The notes beneath the pieces were generated by a model that saw only the letters and a list, made by a program, of their open reading frames with translations, made no database searches and had not been told where the DNA came from. From Bacillota bacterium (lineage in GTDB: Bacteria > Bacillota_B > Desulfitobacteriia > Desulfitobacteriales > Desulfitobacteriaceae), in contig JAJYAS010000107.1 in the NCBI GenBank assembly GCA_021779415.1, positions 1 to 8,700 of the forward strand: a stretch of DNA of 8,700 bases. Direction: 5' to 3'. Position numbers and translations under genes: made by a program. Below, one piece after another: positions 1 to 6,762 of this stretch (position 1 is its first letter; each line of letters opens with the position of its first letter).

Positions 1-605
1 CGCTGTCCCGAGACTTCTTTGAGCTCGACTCGAAGTTCGTCATTGAGTTTGTCTAGGTCCATCTCCTCCAGCAACATTTTCACAGCTTCCGCACCCATGC
101 TGGCTTGGAAACGATCCCCATACTTCTCACGGTATTCCCGATATTCCGTTTCAGTTAGGAGTTGTTTCTTCATCAAGGATGTATCGCCAGAGTCTGTCAC
201 AATGTAGGAGACAAAATATAATACTTTTTCCAAGGCTCGAGGAGACATGTCTAAAAGCAAGCCCATACGGCTTGGAATTCCTTTAAAATACCATATATGG
301 GATACTGGCGCTGCGAGCACAATATGTCCCATGCGCTCACGACGGACTTTAGAACGGGTCACTTCTACTCCGCACCGGTCGCAGACAATTCCCTTATATC
401 TAACACGTTTATATTTCCCGCAATGGCATTCCCAATCTCGTGTCGGACCAAAAATCTTTTCACAGAATAAACCTTCCCGTTCTGGCTTTAAGGTCCTGTA
501 GTTAATCGTTTCAGGTTTCTTGACTTCTCCAAACGACCACTCACGAATCATATCCGGAGAAGCTAATCCAATGCGCATGCGGTCGAAGTTATTGACGTCT
601 AGCAA
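1..605 (-). CDS. rpoC: RNA polymerase beta' subunit, N-terminal part (C-terminus beyond window)
   Basis: Beta' subunit of RNA polymerase, which with beta forms the catalytic cleft. Only the first 201 codons are present; the gene runs off the low-coordinate end. The N-terminus [18 protein letters not shown] matches the Firmicutes RpoC start. The N-terminal zinc ribbon is intact, with Cys60, Cys62, Cys75 and Cys78 (pattern CxC...CxxC), followed by the conserved [14 protein letters not shown] segment (about residues 102-115). The start is a TTG at 603-605, chosen because the conserved MLDVNNF begins exactly there and a Shine-Dalgarno sequence AAAGGAG lies 9 nt upstream; the first in-frame ATG is codon 10 and would cut conserved sequence. 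It follows rpoB after 27 nt with no promoter between them, so the two are co-transcribed. The catalytic NADFDGD motif is outside the window. Identity is essentially certain. Confidence 0.98.
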   Translation of the reverse strand, partial: MLDVNNFDRMRIGLASPDMIREWSFGEVKKPETINYRTLKPEREGLFCEKIFGPTRDWECHCGKYKRVRYKGIVCDRCGVEVTRSKVRRERMGHIVLAAPVSHIWYFKGIPSRMGLLLDMSPRALEKVLYFVSYIVTDSGDTSLMKKQLLTETEYREYREKYGDRFQASMGAEAVKMLLEEMDLDKLNDELRVELKEVSGQ

Positions 606-614
606 TCCTTATCG

Positions 615-621
615 CTCCTTT
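615..621 (-). promoter_or_regulatory. Shine-Dalgarno of rpoC, supports TTG start
   Basis: AAAGGAG on the minus strand, 9 nt before the TTG at 603-605. It sits in the 27-nt rpoB-rpoC spacer and decides for the TTG over the downstream ATG. A second AAGGA touches the start codon but is too close to act as the main site. Confidence 0.8.
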
Positions 622-632
622 CGTCCGGGGGA

Positions 633-3600
633 CTATTTGAGATCGCCAAGATCTATATCTTCTTCCTCAATGACTTCCTCATTTAATTCATCGAGCGGAT
701 CTTCTTCGTCGATCATGAGTTCCTCATCATCCTTATCAGCAAGGGCGCGAGTCGTCGGAGGCGGAAGTTCTTCGTGCAGATCGATACCCAGTTCTTTGGC
801 TGTTTCCGTAATATCCTCGTCAGTATCATGAATCTCAATTTCCTGATCATCAGCTGATAAAACTCTTACATCAAGGCCTAAGCTCTGCATTTCTTTGATC
901 AATACCTTAAAGGATTCCGGAATTCCCGGTTCAGGGATGTTCTCACCTTTGACAATCGCTTCGTATGTCTTCACTCGACCCACAACATCGTCTGATTTAA
1001 CTGTAAGAATTTCTTGCAACGTATAGGCTGCGCCATAGGCTTCCAAGGCCCAAACTTCCATTTCCCCAAAACGTTGGCCTCCAAATTGTGCCTTACCACC
1101 TAAAGGCTGCTGTGTCACAAGAGAGTACGGTCCCGTCGAACGAGCATGAATCTTATCATCTACTAAATGGTGAAGTTTAAGCACATACATATAGCCCACT
1201 GTGATCTTGCTATCAAACGGATCTCCTGTACGCCCGTCATAGAGCACGGTCTTCCCATCGCTTGGAAGTCCAGCCTTTTCTAAAGTCTCAAAAATGTCAC
1301 TTTCAGTGGCACCGTCAAAAACCGGAGTTGCAATGCGAATGCCTAAAGACTTTGCCGCCCACCCCAAGTGAGTTTCAAGAACCTGACCGATATTCATTCG
1401 AGAAGGTACGCCTAAAGGATTGAGAACAATTTCAATCGGAGTGCCATCTGGCATGAAGGGCATATCTTCTTGACGCATAATGCGGGAGATAACCCCTTTA
1501 TTTCCATGGCGACCAGCCACCTTATCTCCCACTGAAATTTTCCGTTTTTGGGCAATGTACACACGAACAAGTTCATTCACCCCAGGAGATAACTCATCCC
1601 CGTTTTCTCGGGTAAACACCTTAACATCGACAATTTTCCCCGCTTCGCCGTGAGGCACACGTAAGGAGGTATCCCTCACCTCACGCGCCTTCTCTCCAAA
1701 AATGGCGCGCAACAAACGTTCTTCAGCAGTAAGCTCAGTCTCACCCTTCGGAGTGACTTTGCCGACCAAGATATCACCAGGACGGACTTCCGCTCCGATC
1801 CGGATAATACCACGCTCATCAAGATCCTTTAACACATCTTCTCCAACGTTAGGAATATCACGAGTAATTTCTTCCGGACCGAGCTTTGTGTCACGGGCAT
1901 CTGATTCATACTCTTCTATGTGGATGGAAGTGTAATAATCTTCCCGGATCAATTTTTCGTTAATGAGGATAGCATCCTCGTAGTTATACCCTTCCCAAGT
2001 CATGAAAGCCACTAAAACATTATGTCCCAGGGCTAGCTCCCCATGATCTGTCGACGGTCCATCTGCGACGATCTGGTTGGCTTCGACCCGCTCACCTTTC
2101 ATGACAATGGGTTTTTGGTTAATGCACGTTCCTTGGTTAGAACGCAGATACTTAAGAAGCTTATGCCTCTCAGTTGTTCCGTCGTCATGAAGAACTATTA
2201 TATCGTCGGCGGTTGCCCTTTCTACGACTCCAGCCTGTTTAGTAATGGCGCAGACACCAGAGTCCTTGGCCGTCTTATATTCCATTCCTGTTCCAACGTA
2301 AGGTGAGTCCGTGCGCAAAAGGGGTACTGCTTGTCGTTGCATGTTAGAACCCATCAAAGCCCTGTTTGCATCATCGTGTTCCAAGAACGGAATTAAAGCA
2401 GTTGCGATGGATACCATCTGTTTTGGGGATACGTCCATGTAATCCACCTGACTTGGGGAGACGTGAACAAAGTCGGGTCCGTGACGTCCGTCAATTTTTT
2501 CCCCTAAGAACTTCCCACTCTCGTCAAGGGGCGCATTTGCCTGCGCTACAACATATTTTTCCTCTTCGTCGGCGGTCAAGTAATGAATATCGTCCGTAAC
2601 TCTACCATTCTCTTTATCCGCCATACGGTAAGGAGCTTCAATGAAACCATAAGGATTAATACGACCAAATGTCGCTAAAGATCCAATCAAGCCAATGTTC
2701 GGGCCTTCTGGCGTCTCTACCGGACACATCCTTCCGTAGTGGGAAAAGTGAACGTCACGCACTTCAAAACCTGCACGTTCCCTGCTCAATCCTCCCGGTC
2801 CTAAGGCACTCAAACGACGCTTGTGTGTTAACTCAGCCAACGGATTTGTTTGGTCCATGAATTGAGACAACTGGCTACTGCCAAAAAACTCCTTGATTGC
2901 TGCTACGACAGGTCGAATATTAATTAATACTTGGGGGGTAATCACTTCAACATCCTGAATGGTCATCCGTTCTCGAACAACGCGTTCCATTCGCGACAAA
3001 CCTATGCGGAATTGATTCTGGAGAAGTTCTCCCACCGAGCGCAGTCGACGATTTCCTAAATGGTCAATGTCGTCTTTATGTCCTTCTCCATCCATTAAGG
3101 CAAGCATCCGTTTAACGCTAGCCACGATATCTCCGCGCGTCAGATGCCGAACCTCCATCGGGGGTATGTCGTTAGGGTCTTGGAAGTCTCCCAACTTCTT
3201 ATTCAATTTATACCGTCCGACCTTAGCTAGGTCGTAGCGTTTAGCATCGAAGAAAAGTGCCTCCAGTAATGAACGCGCACTATCAACGGTGGGAGGTTCT
3301 CCTGGCCTTAGCCTTTTATAAATTTCAACTAATGCTTCTTCCGTTGACTCTGAATTATCTCTTTCTAAAGTGGCACGGATATATTCATTATCGTTAAACA
3401 ACTCCAAAATCTGTCCGTTGCTTGCATATCCCAAAGCACGAATTAAAACTGTGCCAGGCAACTTCCGCGTCCTGTCAACCCTGACGAAGATATTATCGTT
3501 GATATCTGATTCAAATTCTAACCAAGCTCCACGATTCGGGATGACTGTAGCACCGTAGAGTTTCTTACCACTGGGATCAATCTGTTCTGCGTAATATACC

Positions 3601-4022
3601 CCAGGTGAGCGAACAAGTTGGCTGACGATAACACGTTCGGCGCCATTAATAATGAACGTCCCCTTGTCTGTCATCAACGGGAAATCCCCCATAAAGACTT
3701 CCTGTTCTTTGACTTCACCTGTTTCCTTGTTTATCAGGCGTACCTTGACGCGCAATGGCGCTGCAAAGGTTACATCTCGTTCTTTGCACTCCTCAACCTG
3801 ATATTTAGCTTCTCCTAAGCTATAATCAATAAATTCTAGAACAAGATTGCCTGTGAAGTCTTGAATCGGTGAAATATCGCGAAACATATCTCGCAACCCT
3901 TCATCAAGAAACCATCGATAGGAGTTTTGCTGGATTTCAATCAAATTTGGCATGTCGAGGACTTCCCGGATTCTGGAGTAACTCCAGCGCTCCCGTCTCC
4001 CAACCTTTACAGGATAGAACAT
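633..4022 (-). CDS. rpoB: RNA polymerase beta subunit
   Basis: Complete 1129-residue beta subunit, which forms the catalytic core with RpoC. It is shorter than E. coli RpoB (1342), as in many Clostridia. The rifampicin pocket (about residues 381-411) reads [20 protein letters not shown] followed by [11 protein letters not shown]. Asp390, His400, Arg403 and Ser405 correspond to E. coli D516, H526, R529 and S531 and are the sensitive-type residues. Active-site elements are intact: [10 protein letters not shown] with Glu682/Asp683 (E. coli E813/D814), and [12 protein letters not shown] with Lys834 and Lys842 (E. coli K1065/K1073). The last ~75 residues form a strongly acidic tail. The ATG at 4022 follows GAGGGG by 10 nt, and MFYPVKVG is the usual start in this group. 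It is preceded by its own perfect-consensus promoter and a long leader, and followed closely by rpoC. Confidence 0.99.
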   Translation of the reverse strand: MFYPVKVGRRERWSYSRIREVLDMPNLIEIQQNSYRWFLDEGLRDMFRDISPIQDFTGNLVLEFIDYSLGEAKYQVEECKERDVTFAAPLRVKVRLINKETGEVKEQEVFMGDFPLMTDKGTFIINGAERVIVSQLVRSPGVYYAEQIDPSGKKLYGATVIPNRGAWLEFESDINDNIFVRVDRTRKLPGTVLIRALGYASNGQILELFNDNEYIRATLERDNSESTEEALVEIYKRLRPGEPPTVDSARSLLEALFFDAKRYDLAKVGRYKLNKKLGDFQDPNDIPPMEVRHLTRGDIVASVKRMLALMDGEGHKDDIDHLGNRRLRSVGELLQNQFRIGLSRMERVVRERMTIQDVEVITPQVLINIRPVVAAIKEFFGSSQLSQFMDQTNPLAELTHKRRLSALGPGGLSRERAGFEVRDVHFSHYGRMCPVETPEGPNIGLIGSLATFGRINPYGFIEAPYRMADKENGRVTDDIHYLTADEEEKYVVAQANAPLDESGKFLGEKIDGRHGPDFVHVSPSQVDYMDVSPKQMVSIATALIPFLEHDDANRALMGSNMQRQAVPLLRTDSPYVGTGMEYKTAKDSGVCAITKQAGVVERATADDIIVLHDDGTTERHKLLKYLRSNQGTCINQKPIVMKGERVEANQIVADGPSTDHGELALGHNVLVAFMTWEGYNYEDAILINEKLIREDYYTSIHIEEYESDARDTKLGPEEITRDIPNVGEDVLKDLDERGIIRIGAEVRPGDILVGKVTPKGETELTAEERLLRAIFGEKAREVRDTSLRVPHGEAGKIVDVKVFTRENGDELSPGVNELVRVYIAQKRKISVGDKVAGRHGNKGVISRIMRQEDMPFMPDGTPIEIVLNPLGVPSRMNIGQVLETHLGWAAKSLGIRIATPVFDGATESDIFETLEKAGLPSDGKTVLYDGRTGDPFDSKITVGYMYVLKLHHLVDDKIHARSTGPYSLVTQQPLGGKAQFGGQRFGEMEVWALEAYGAAYTLQEILTVKSDDVVGRVKTYEAIVKGENIPEPGIPESFKVLIKEMQSLGLDVRVLSADDQEIEIHDTDEDITETAKELGIDLHEELPPPTTRALADKDDEELMIDEEDPLDELNEEVIEEEDIDLGDLK

Positions 4023-4237
4023 TTGCGTTTCACCCCTCAGTGCGGTTTCCTCTACTTGAGGTACAATATATTGACATATACAGCCAAAAGCAAGGCCTTT
4101 TAATAGAACCTCGCTTCACTGTCTATGGTGTATCTTGCTGAAAATTCAAAATCGTTTCTCCTTATTATGCAACGGTTACAATTCATTACCATAGCATGGG
4201 CATATTAAGTAATAATTCCAATTATCCATGGTAACAT
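4023..4237 (-). promoter_or_regulatory. Long 5' leader of rpoB-rpoC
   Basis: About 215 nt lie between the expected transcription start (~4237) and the rpoB ATG. Elements visible on the minus strand, in order: a 7-bp pairing TTACCAT/ATGGTAA (4228-4234 with 4186-4192); an AAGGAG (4158-4163) 8 nt before a TTG that opens an 8-codon ORF ending at 4123; and a hairpin AAGCGAGG...CCTTGCTT (4109-4116 with 4088-4095, one G-U pair) followed by a short U-rich stretch. Small stems TATAT/ATATA and CCTC/GAGG come next, before the rpoB Shine-Dalgarno GAGGGG (4033-4038). No leader class I know matches it. That it regulates rpoB is inference from its length and position only. Confidence 0.45.
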
Positions 4238-4243
4238 TTATAA

Positions 4244-4272
4244 ATTATAACAAAATCGAAGTGTGTTGTCAA
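4244..4272 (-). promoter_or_regulatory. Sigma-A promoter of rpoB-rpoC, perfect consensus
   Basis: Minus-strand -35 TTGACA (4267-4272) and -10 TATAAT (4244-4249) are separated by 17 bp, matching the sigma-70/sigma-A consensus at all twelve positions with optimal spacing. The expected start is near 4237. It lies downstream of the rplL terminator, so rpoB-rpoC can be transcribed independently of rplJL. An inverted repeat CGAAGT-N15-ACTTCG is centred on the -35. Confidence 0.9.
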
Positions 4273-4342
4273 GTAATACTTCGTCTAGTTATTGTTGAAA
4301 ATCCCAGTAACACTTCTAAGTAATAATATTCCAGCATAATTA

Positions 4343-4375
4343 AAGAAGGTACTCTCCGCGAGAGAGTACCTTCTT
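4343..4375 (-). terminator. Terminator or attenuator after rplL
   Basis: A 14-bp perfect stem (4362-4375 with 4343-4356) with a 5-nt loop starts 14 nt after the rplL stop. On the minus strand it is followed by a broken U-rich run (CTTCTTTAATTAT), so termination may be partial. Some rplJL transcripts could read on into rpoB, as is known for the E. coli rplL-rpoB attenuator. The symmetrical stem also has T-rich sequence on the other strand. Confidence 0.75.
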
Positions 4376-4389
4376 GATTTTACAGGACA

Positions 4390-4764
4390 TTATTTAACTT
4401 CGACGGTTGCTCCAGCTTCAACTAATTTTGCTTTCAATGCTTCAGCTTCATCTTTTGAAATTTTCTCTTTTACTGCCTTTGGTGCATTGTCTACGAGATC
4501 TTTAGCCTCTTTAAGGCCCAAGCCTGTTGCTTCACGTACCACTTTGATGACAGCAATTTTGGTAGCTCCGCAATTCGTGAGCATAACGTCAAACTCAGTT
4601 TTTTCTTCTGCAGCTTCTGCAGCAGGAGCTGCAGCGGCACCAGCAACGGCTACAGGAGCAGCTGCGCTTACGCCAAATTCAACTTCGAACGCCTTAACGA
4701 GTTCGGATAATTCGAGGACAGTTAACCCTTTTACAGCTTCAAGAATTTCATTTATATTGGACAT
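4390..4764 (-). CDS. rplL: 50S ribosomal protein L7/L12 (bL12)
   Basis: Stalk protein that recruits and stimulates translational GTPases (EF-Tu, EF-G, IF2). It is present in multiple dimers bound to L10. The 124 residues fall into three parts: an N-terminal dimerisation and L10-binding helical domain (about 1-32), an Ala/Pro/Val-rich flexible hinge (about 33-55), and the globular factor-binding domain (about 56-124). The last carries the conserved [20 protein letters not shown] and the usual [10 protein letters not shown] end. A cysteine (Cys65) sits just before the KIAVIK motif, where I would expect a small residue. The ATG follows AAGGGGG by 8 nt. It lies 55 nt after rplJ with no promoter between, so it is co-transcribed with rplJ and shares its L10-sensitive leader. 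A strong hairpin follows the stop. Confidence 0.98.
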   Translation of the reverse strand: MSNINEILEAVKGLTVLELSELVKAFEVEFGVSAAAPVAVAGAAAAPAAEAAEEKTEFDVMLTNCGATKIAVIKVVREATGLGLKEAKDLVDNAPKAVKEKISKDEAEALKAKLVEAGATVEVK

Positions 4765-4819
4765 TTTTATTTCCCCCTTAAAAATATGAGAGTGATTAGC
4801 TCTTCAATTAATCCACAAA

Positions 4820-5347
4820 TTATTGAGCGGTCTTAAGTTTACGCACTTCTTCTAGGGCATATCCCATTTTGCGAATCGGCCCCTGAAGTACATTGGCCAT
4901 ACCAGTGAGAGGCGCCTGCATACCACGCAGGACCATAGACAGTAGAACTTCGCGCGTAGGCAGCTCTGCAAGAGCTTTGACACCCTCAGGTCCAATTACT
5001 TTTCCTTCCAAAACACCAGCTTTAATTTTAAACGTTTTGAGTTTGTTTGCTTTCGCAAACTCCATCAAGACTTTCGCTGGAGCGACAGGATCTGCACTAA
5101 AAGCAAGGGCTGTTGGTCCTTCAAGATAAGTATCAAGCCCTTCTACCCCAACTTCATTGGCAGCGCGACGTACAAGTGTATTTTTCAAAACCCGATATTC
5201 TACCCCGGCTTGACGCAGTTGGGCACGTAATTGAGTGACTTGAGCCACAGTCAAACCACGATAATCGGCTAAGACGACACCTGAGGCCTTTTGGAATTTT
5301 TCCGTGATCTCCGAGACGACTTGACTTTTTTGATCAATATTAAGCAT
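4820..5347 (-). CDS. rplJ: 50S ribosomal protein L10 (uL10)
   Basis: Base of the ribosomal stalk. Its N-terminal domain binds the L11/23S region and its C-terminal helix carries L7/L12 dimers. The 175 residues are of normal family length. Conserved sequence includes SGVVLADYRGLTVAQVTQLR (about 22-41), YRVLKNTLVRRA and LEGPTALAFS. The frame stays open 33 codons upstream, but I place the start at the ATG at 5347. MLNIDQKSQ resembles family N-termini, a perfect AAGGAGG lies 10 nt upstream, and the upstream codons run through the transcription terminator and Shine-Dalgarno sequence. Its own promoter and an L10-type attenuator precede it, so L10(L12)4 very likely represses its own operon. It is followed by rplL. 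Confidence 0.98.
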   Translation of the reverse strand: MLNIDQKSQVVSEITEKFQKASGVVLADYRGLTVAQVTQLRAQLRQAGVEYRVLKNTLVRRAANEVGVEGLDTYLEGPTALAFSADPVAPAKVLMEFAKANKLKTFKIKAGVLEGKVIGPEGVKALAELPTREVLLSMVLRGMQAPLTGMANVLQGPIRKMGYALEEVRKLKTAQ

Positions 5348-5357
5348 TCTGTGTGCA

Positions 5358-5364
5358 CCTCCTT
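5358..5364 (-). promoter_or_regulatory. Shine-Dalgarno of rplJ, decides the start
   Basis: Perfect AAGGAGG 10 nt before the ATG at 5345-5347. In the upstream-extended frame it would be read as codons (EGG), which shows that the extension is not coding. Confidence 0.9.
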
Positions 5365-5382
5365 CCTTCACATAAACCCAGC

Positions 5383-5408
5383 AAAAAACCTCCGCGCATG
5401 CAGAGGTT
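5383..5408 (-). terminator. Intrinsic terminator inside the rplJ leader
   Basis: A 9-bp stem (5400-5408 with 5387-5395, one G-U pair) with a 4-nt loop is followed by a run of U (minus strand TTTTTT, 5383-5388, partly in the stem). It lies 18 nt upstream of the rplJ Shine-Dalgarno. Its 5' arm is shared with the antiterminator, so it is a regulated attenuator and not an operon end. Confidence 0.88.
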
Positions 5409-5511
5409 AAGAATGCCAAATAAAGAGTTATCGGCGTGTCTTCCAACCTCGGCAGGATATTAAGCCTCGCAGCTCCTGCTTTCTACAGCGGTCATTATTC
5501 AACTGTCAGTA

Positions 5512-5540
5512 AGTCTATCTTATCAATGGGATGCTGTCAA
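5512..5540 (-). promoter_or_regulatory. Sigma-A promoter of rplJL
   Basis: Minus-strand TTGACA (5535-5540), a 17-bp spacer and TAGACT (5512-5517). The expected start is near 5505. It begins 14 bp after the rplA stop, with no terminator in between, so rplA transcripts may also read into the L10 leader. Confidence 0.8.
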
Positions 5541-5554
5541 GAGGTCATCCTATT

Positions 5555-6247
5555 TTAGACAGCTTTGGTTGGGTTAATGCGCACGCCAGGTCCCATGGTT
5601 GAGGTCACTGTGACACTCCGCATGTATTGTCCCTTGGCAGCTGCAGGTTTAGCCTTAACTAAGACATCCGCCAACGTATGATAGTTCTCTAACAATTGCT
5701 CCACAGTAAATGAAGCTTTTCCGAGTGGCGCATGTATGATACCGGCCTTTTCCCCACGATATTCGATCTTACCAGCTTTGATTTCTTTGATCGCACGCGC
5801 TACATCAAGCGTAACTGTTCCAGTTTTCGGGTTAGGCATTAATCCTTTTGGCCCAAGAACTCGGCCCAGTTTACCAACTAACCCCATCATGTCAGGAGTA
5901 GCTACGACAACTTCAAAGTCAAACCATCCCTGTTCAATCTTAGCAATCATATCCTCAGCTCCGACAAAGTCAGCTCCAGCTTGTTCGGCTTCTTTGGCTT
6001 TATCCCCTTTAGCAAATACCAACACCGAACGGGTTTTGCCCGTACCATTCGGGAGCACGACAGCGCCACGAATTTGTTGGTCTGCATGACGGGTATCAAT
6101 ACCAAGTTTAAAAGCCACTTCAACTGTCTCATTGAACTTTGCTTTCGCGTTACTTAATACGATTTCCAGGGCTTCTTTTGGCTCATAGAGCGCACTACGA
6201 TCAAACGACTTCACAGCTTCTTGATACCTTTTACCTACTTTGGCCAT
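5555..6247 (-). CDS. rplA: 50S ribosomal protein L1 (uL1)
   Basis: L1 stalk protein that binds 23S helices 76-78 and helps move deacylated tRNA out of the E site. It also represses its own mRNA. The 230 residues are of normal length. The N-terminus is [11 protein letters not shown], and signature segments include [40 protein letters not shown] and the C-terminal [15 protein letters not shown]. The frame is open 32 codons upstream, but that stretch overlaps the end of rplK and the L1-target hairpin. I choose the ATG at 6247, which has a perfect AAGGAGG 8 nt upstream. The gene follows rplK by 49 nt in the same transcript. The L1-type hairpin in this gap would let L1 block translation initiation. 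Confidence 0.98.
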   Translation of the reverse strand: MAKVGKRYQEAVKSFDRSALYEPKEALEIVLSNAKAKFNETVEVAFKLGIDTRHADQQIRGAVVLPNGTGKTRSVLVFAKGDKAKEAEQAGADFVGAEDMIAKIEQGWFDFEVVVATPDMMGLVGKLGRVLGPKGLMPNPKTGTVTLDVARAIKEIKAGKIEYRGEKAGIIHAPLGKASFTVEQLLENYHTLADVLVKAKPAAAKGQYMRSVTVTSTMGPGVRINPTKAV

Positions 6248-6255
6248 TCTAATAA

Positions 6256-6262
6256 CCTCCTT
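6256..6262 (-). promoter_or_regulatory. Shine-Dalgarno of rplA, decides the start
   Basis: Perfect AAGGAGG 8 nt before the ATG at 6245-6247. Its 5' edge overlaps the last base of the L1-type hairpin. Confidence 0.9.
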
Positions 6263-6290
6263 GTGGTGATGCGGGCTTAGCCCTCCCACA
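6262..6290 (-). promoter_or_regulatory. L1-binding mRNA element in the rplK-rplA spacer
   Basis: The transcript folds into an outer stem TGTGG/CCACA (6286-6290 with 6262-6266) and an inner stem GGGC/GCCC (6280-6283 with 6273-6276). These flank an asymmetric internal loop, GA opposite GCATCA. This two-stem, asymmetric-loop design mimics the L1 site on 23S rRNA and is the known regulatory target of L1 in rplK-rplA mRNAs. It directly abuts the rplA Shine-Dalgarno, so bound L1 should block rplA initiation. Seen: the pairing and position. Inferred: L1 binding. Confidence 0.78.
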
Positions 6291-6296
6291 GTCTTA

Positions 6297-6725
6297 TTAA
6301 CCTTCGACAATATTGATTCCCATACTTCGGGCGGTACCTTCAATCATGCTCATTGCCGCTTCGACACTTGCTGCATTCAAATCCTTCATCTTGATGTCCG
6401 CGATCTCGCGCACCTTTGATTTAGGTACAGAAGCAACTTTTTTGCGATTCGGTTCCGACGAGCCTGAATTGATGTTAGCCGCCTTCTTAAGCAACACAGC
6501 TGCCGGTGGAGTTTTTGTAATAAAGGTAAAGGAACGATCCTCATAGACAGTAATTTCCACTGGGATAATAAGCCCTGCTTGATCCTTAGTGCGCTCATTG
6601 TATTCTTTGCAGAAGGCCATAATGTTGACCCCGTGCTGACCAAGAGCTGGACCAACCGGAGGTGCCGGTGTGGCTTTCCCTGCCGTAATCGCTAATTTAA
6701 CCAATCCAATTACTTTCTTTGCCAT
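6297..6725 (-). CDS. rplK: 50S ribosomal protein L11 (uL11)
   Basis: Protein of the GTPase-associated centre. It binds the 1070 region of 23S rRNA with L10 and is needed for RelA/Rel-dependent stringent signalling; this site is also the thiostrepton target. The 142 residues are of normal length. The N-terminal domain has the proline-rich signature [20 protein letters not shown] (about 17-36). The C-terminal RNA-binding domain (about 70-142) includes the conserved [13 protein letters not shown] end. The ATG at 6725 follows AAGGGGGTG by about 10 nt. It lies 37 nt after nusG and 49 nt before rplA with no promoter visible, which suggests one transcript from the rpmG promoter. Confidence 0.98.
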   Translation of the reverse strand: MAKKVIGLVKLAITAGKATPAPPVGPALGQHGVNIMAFCKEYNERTKDQAGLIIPVEITVYEDRSFTFITKTPPAAVLLKKAANINSGSSEPNRKKVASVPKSKVREIADIKMKDLNAASVEAAMSMIEGTARSMGINIVEG

Positions 6726-6762
6726 TGTTTATACACCCCCTTGTTAGAATAATCTCTCATCA

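Larger units (their letters stand above)
5348..5505 (-). promoter_or_regulatory. Ribosomal protein L10 leader (autoregulatory attenuator)
   Basis: Leader of rplJL, about 158 nt. The minus strand shows a hairpin GCAGGA...TCCTGC (5474-5479 with 5452-5457) enclosing a GAGGCTTAATA-type loop and followed by CGAGGTTGG; I recognise this as the L10 leader pattern. GCCGAGGTT (5445-5453) can pair with AACCTCTGC (5400-5408, one mismatch). That would disrupt the intrinsic terminator and would compete with the base of the L10 hairpin. This matches the anti-antiterminator, antiterminator and terminator scheme established for Bacillus subtilis rplJL, where L10(L12)4 binding promotes termination. The mechanism here is inferred from the pairing potential. 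Confidence 0.88.

Noticed and set aside
247..831. Plus-strand ORFs opposite rpoC and the end of rpoB, including a serine-rich one
   Set aside because: They are mirror images of strongly conserved genes. The serine-rich stretch is the antisense of the acidic RpoB tail (GAA/GAT/GAG codons).
4071..4076. Plus-strand TTGACA that might start an antisense transcript into the rplL-rpoB gap
   Set aside because: No acceptable -10 lies 16-18 bp downstream, and the box alone is expected by chance in this AT-rich stretch.
5348..5446. 33-codon upstream extension of rplJ from a TTG
   Set aside because: It runs through the antiterminator, the intrinsic terminator and the Shine-Dalgarno sequence, is absent from L10 proteins as I know them, and the ATG at 5347 has an ideal AAGGAGG.
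5541..5557. Possible terminator of rplA before the rplJ promoter
   Set aside because: Only a weak GGATG/CATCC pairing is available, with no T-run. The rplJ -35 begins 14 bp after the stop, so there is no room for an intrinsic terminator.
6248..6343. 32-codon upstream extension of rplA
   Set aside because: It overlaps the end of rplK and the L1-type hairpin. The family start MAKVGKRY lies at 6247 with a perfect ribosome binding site.
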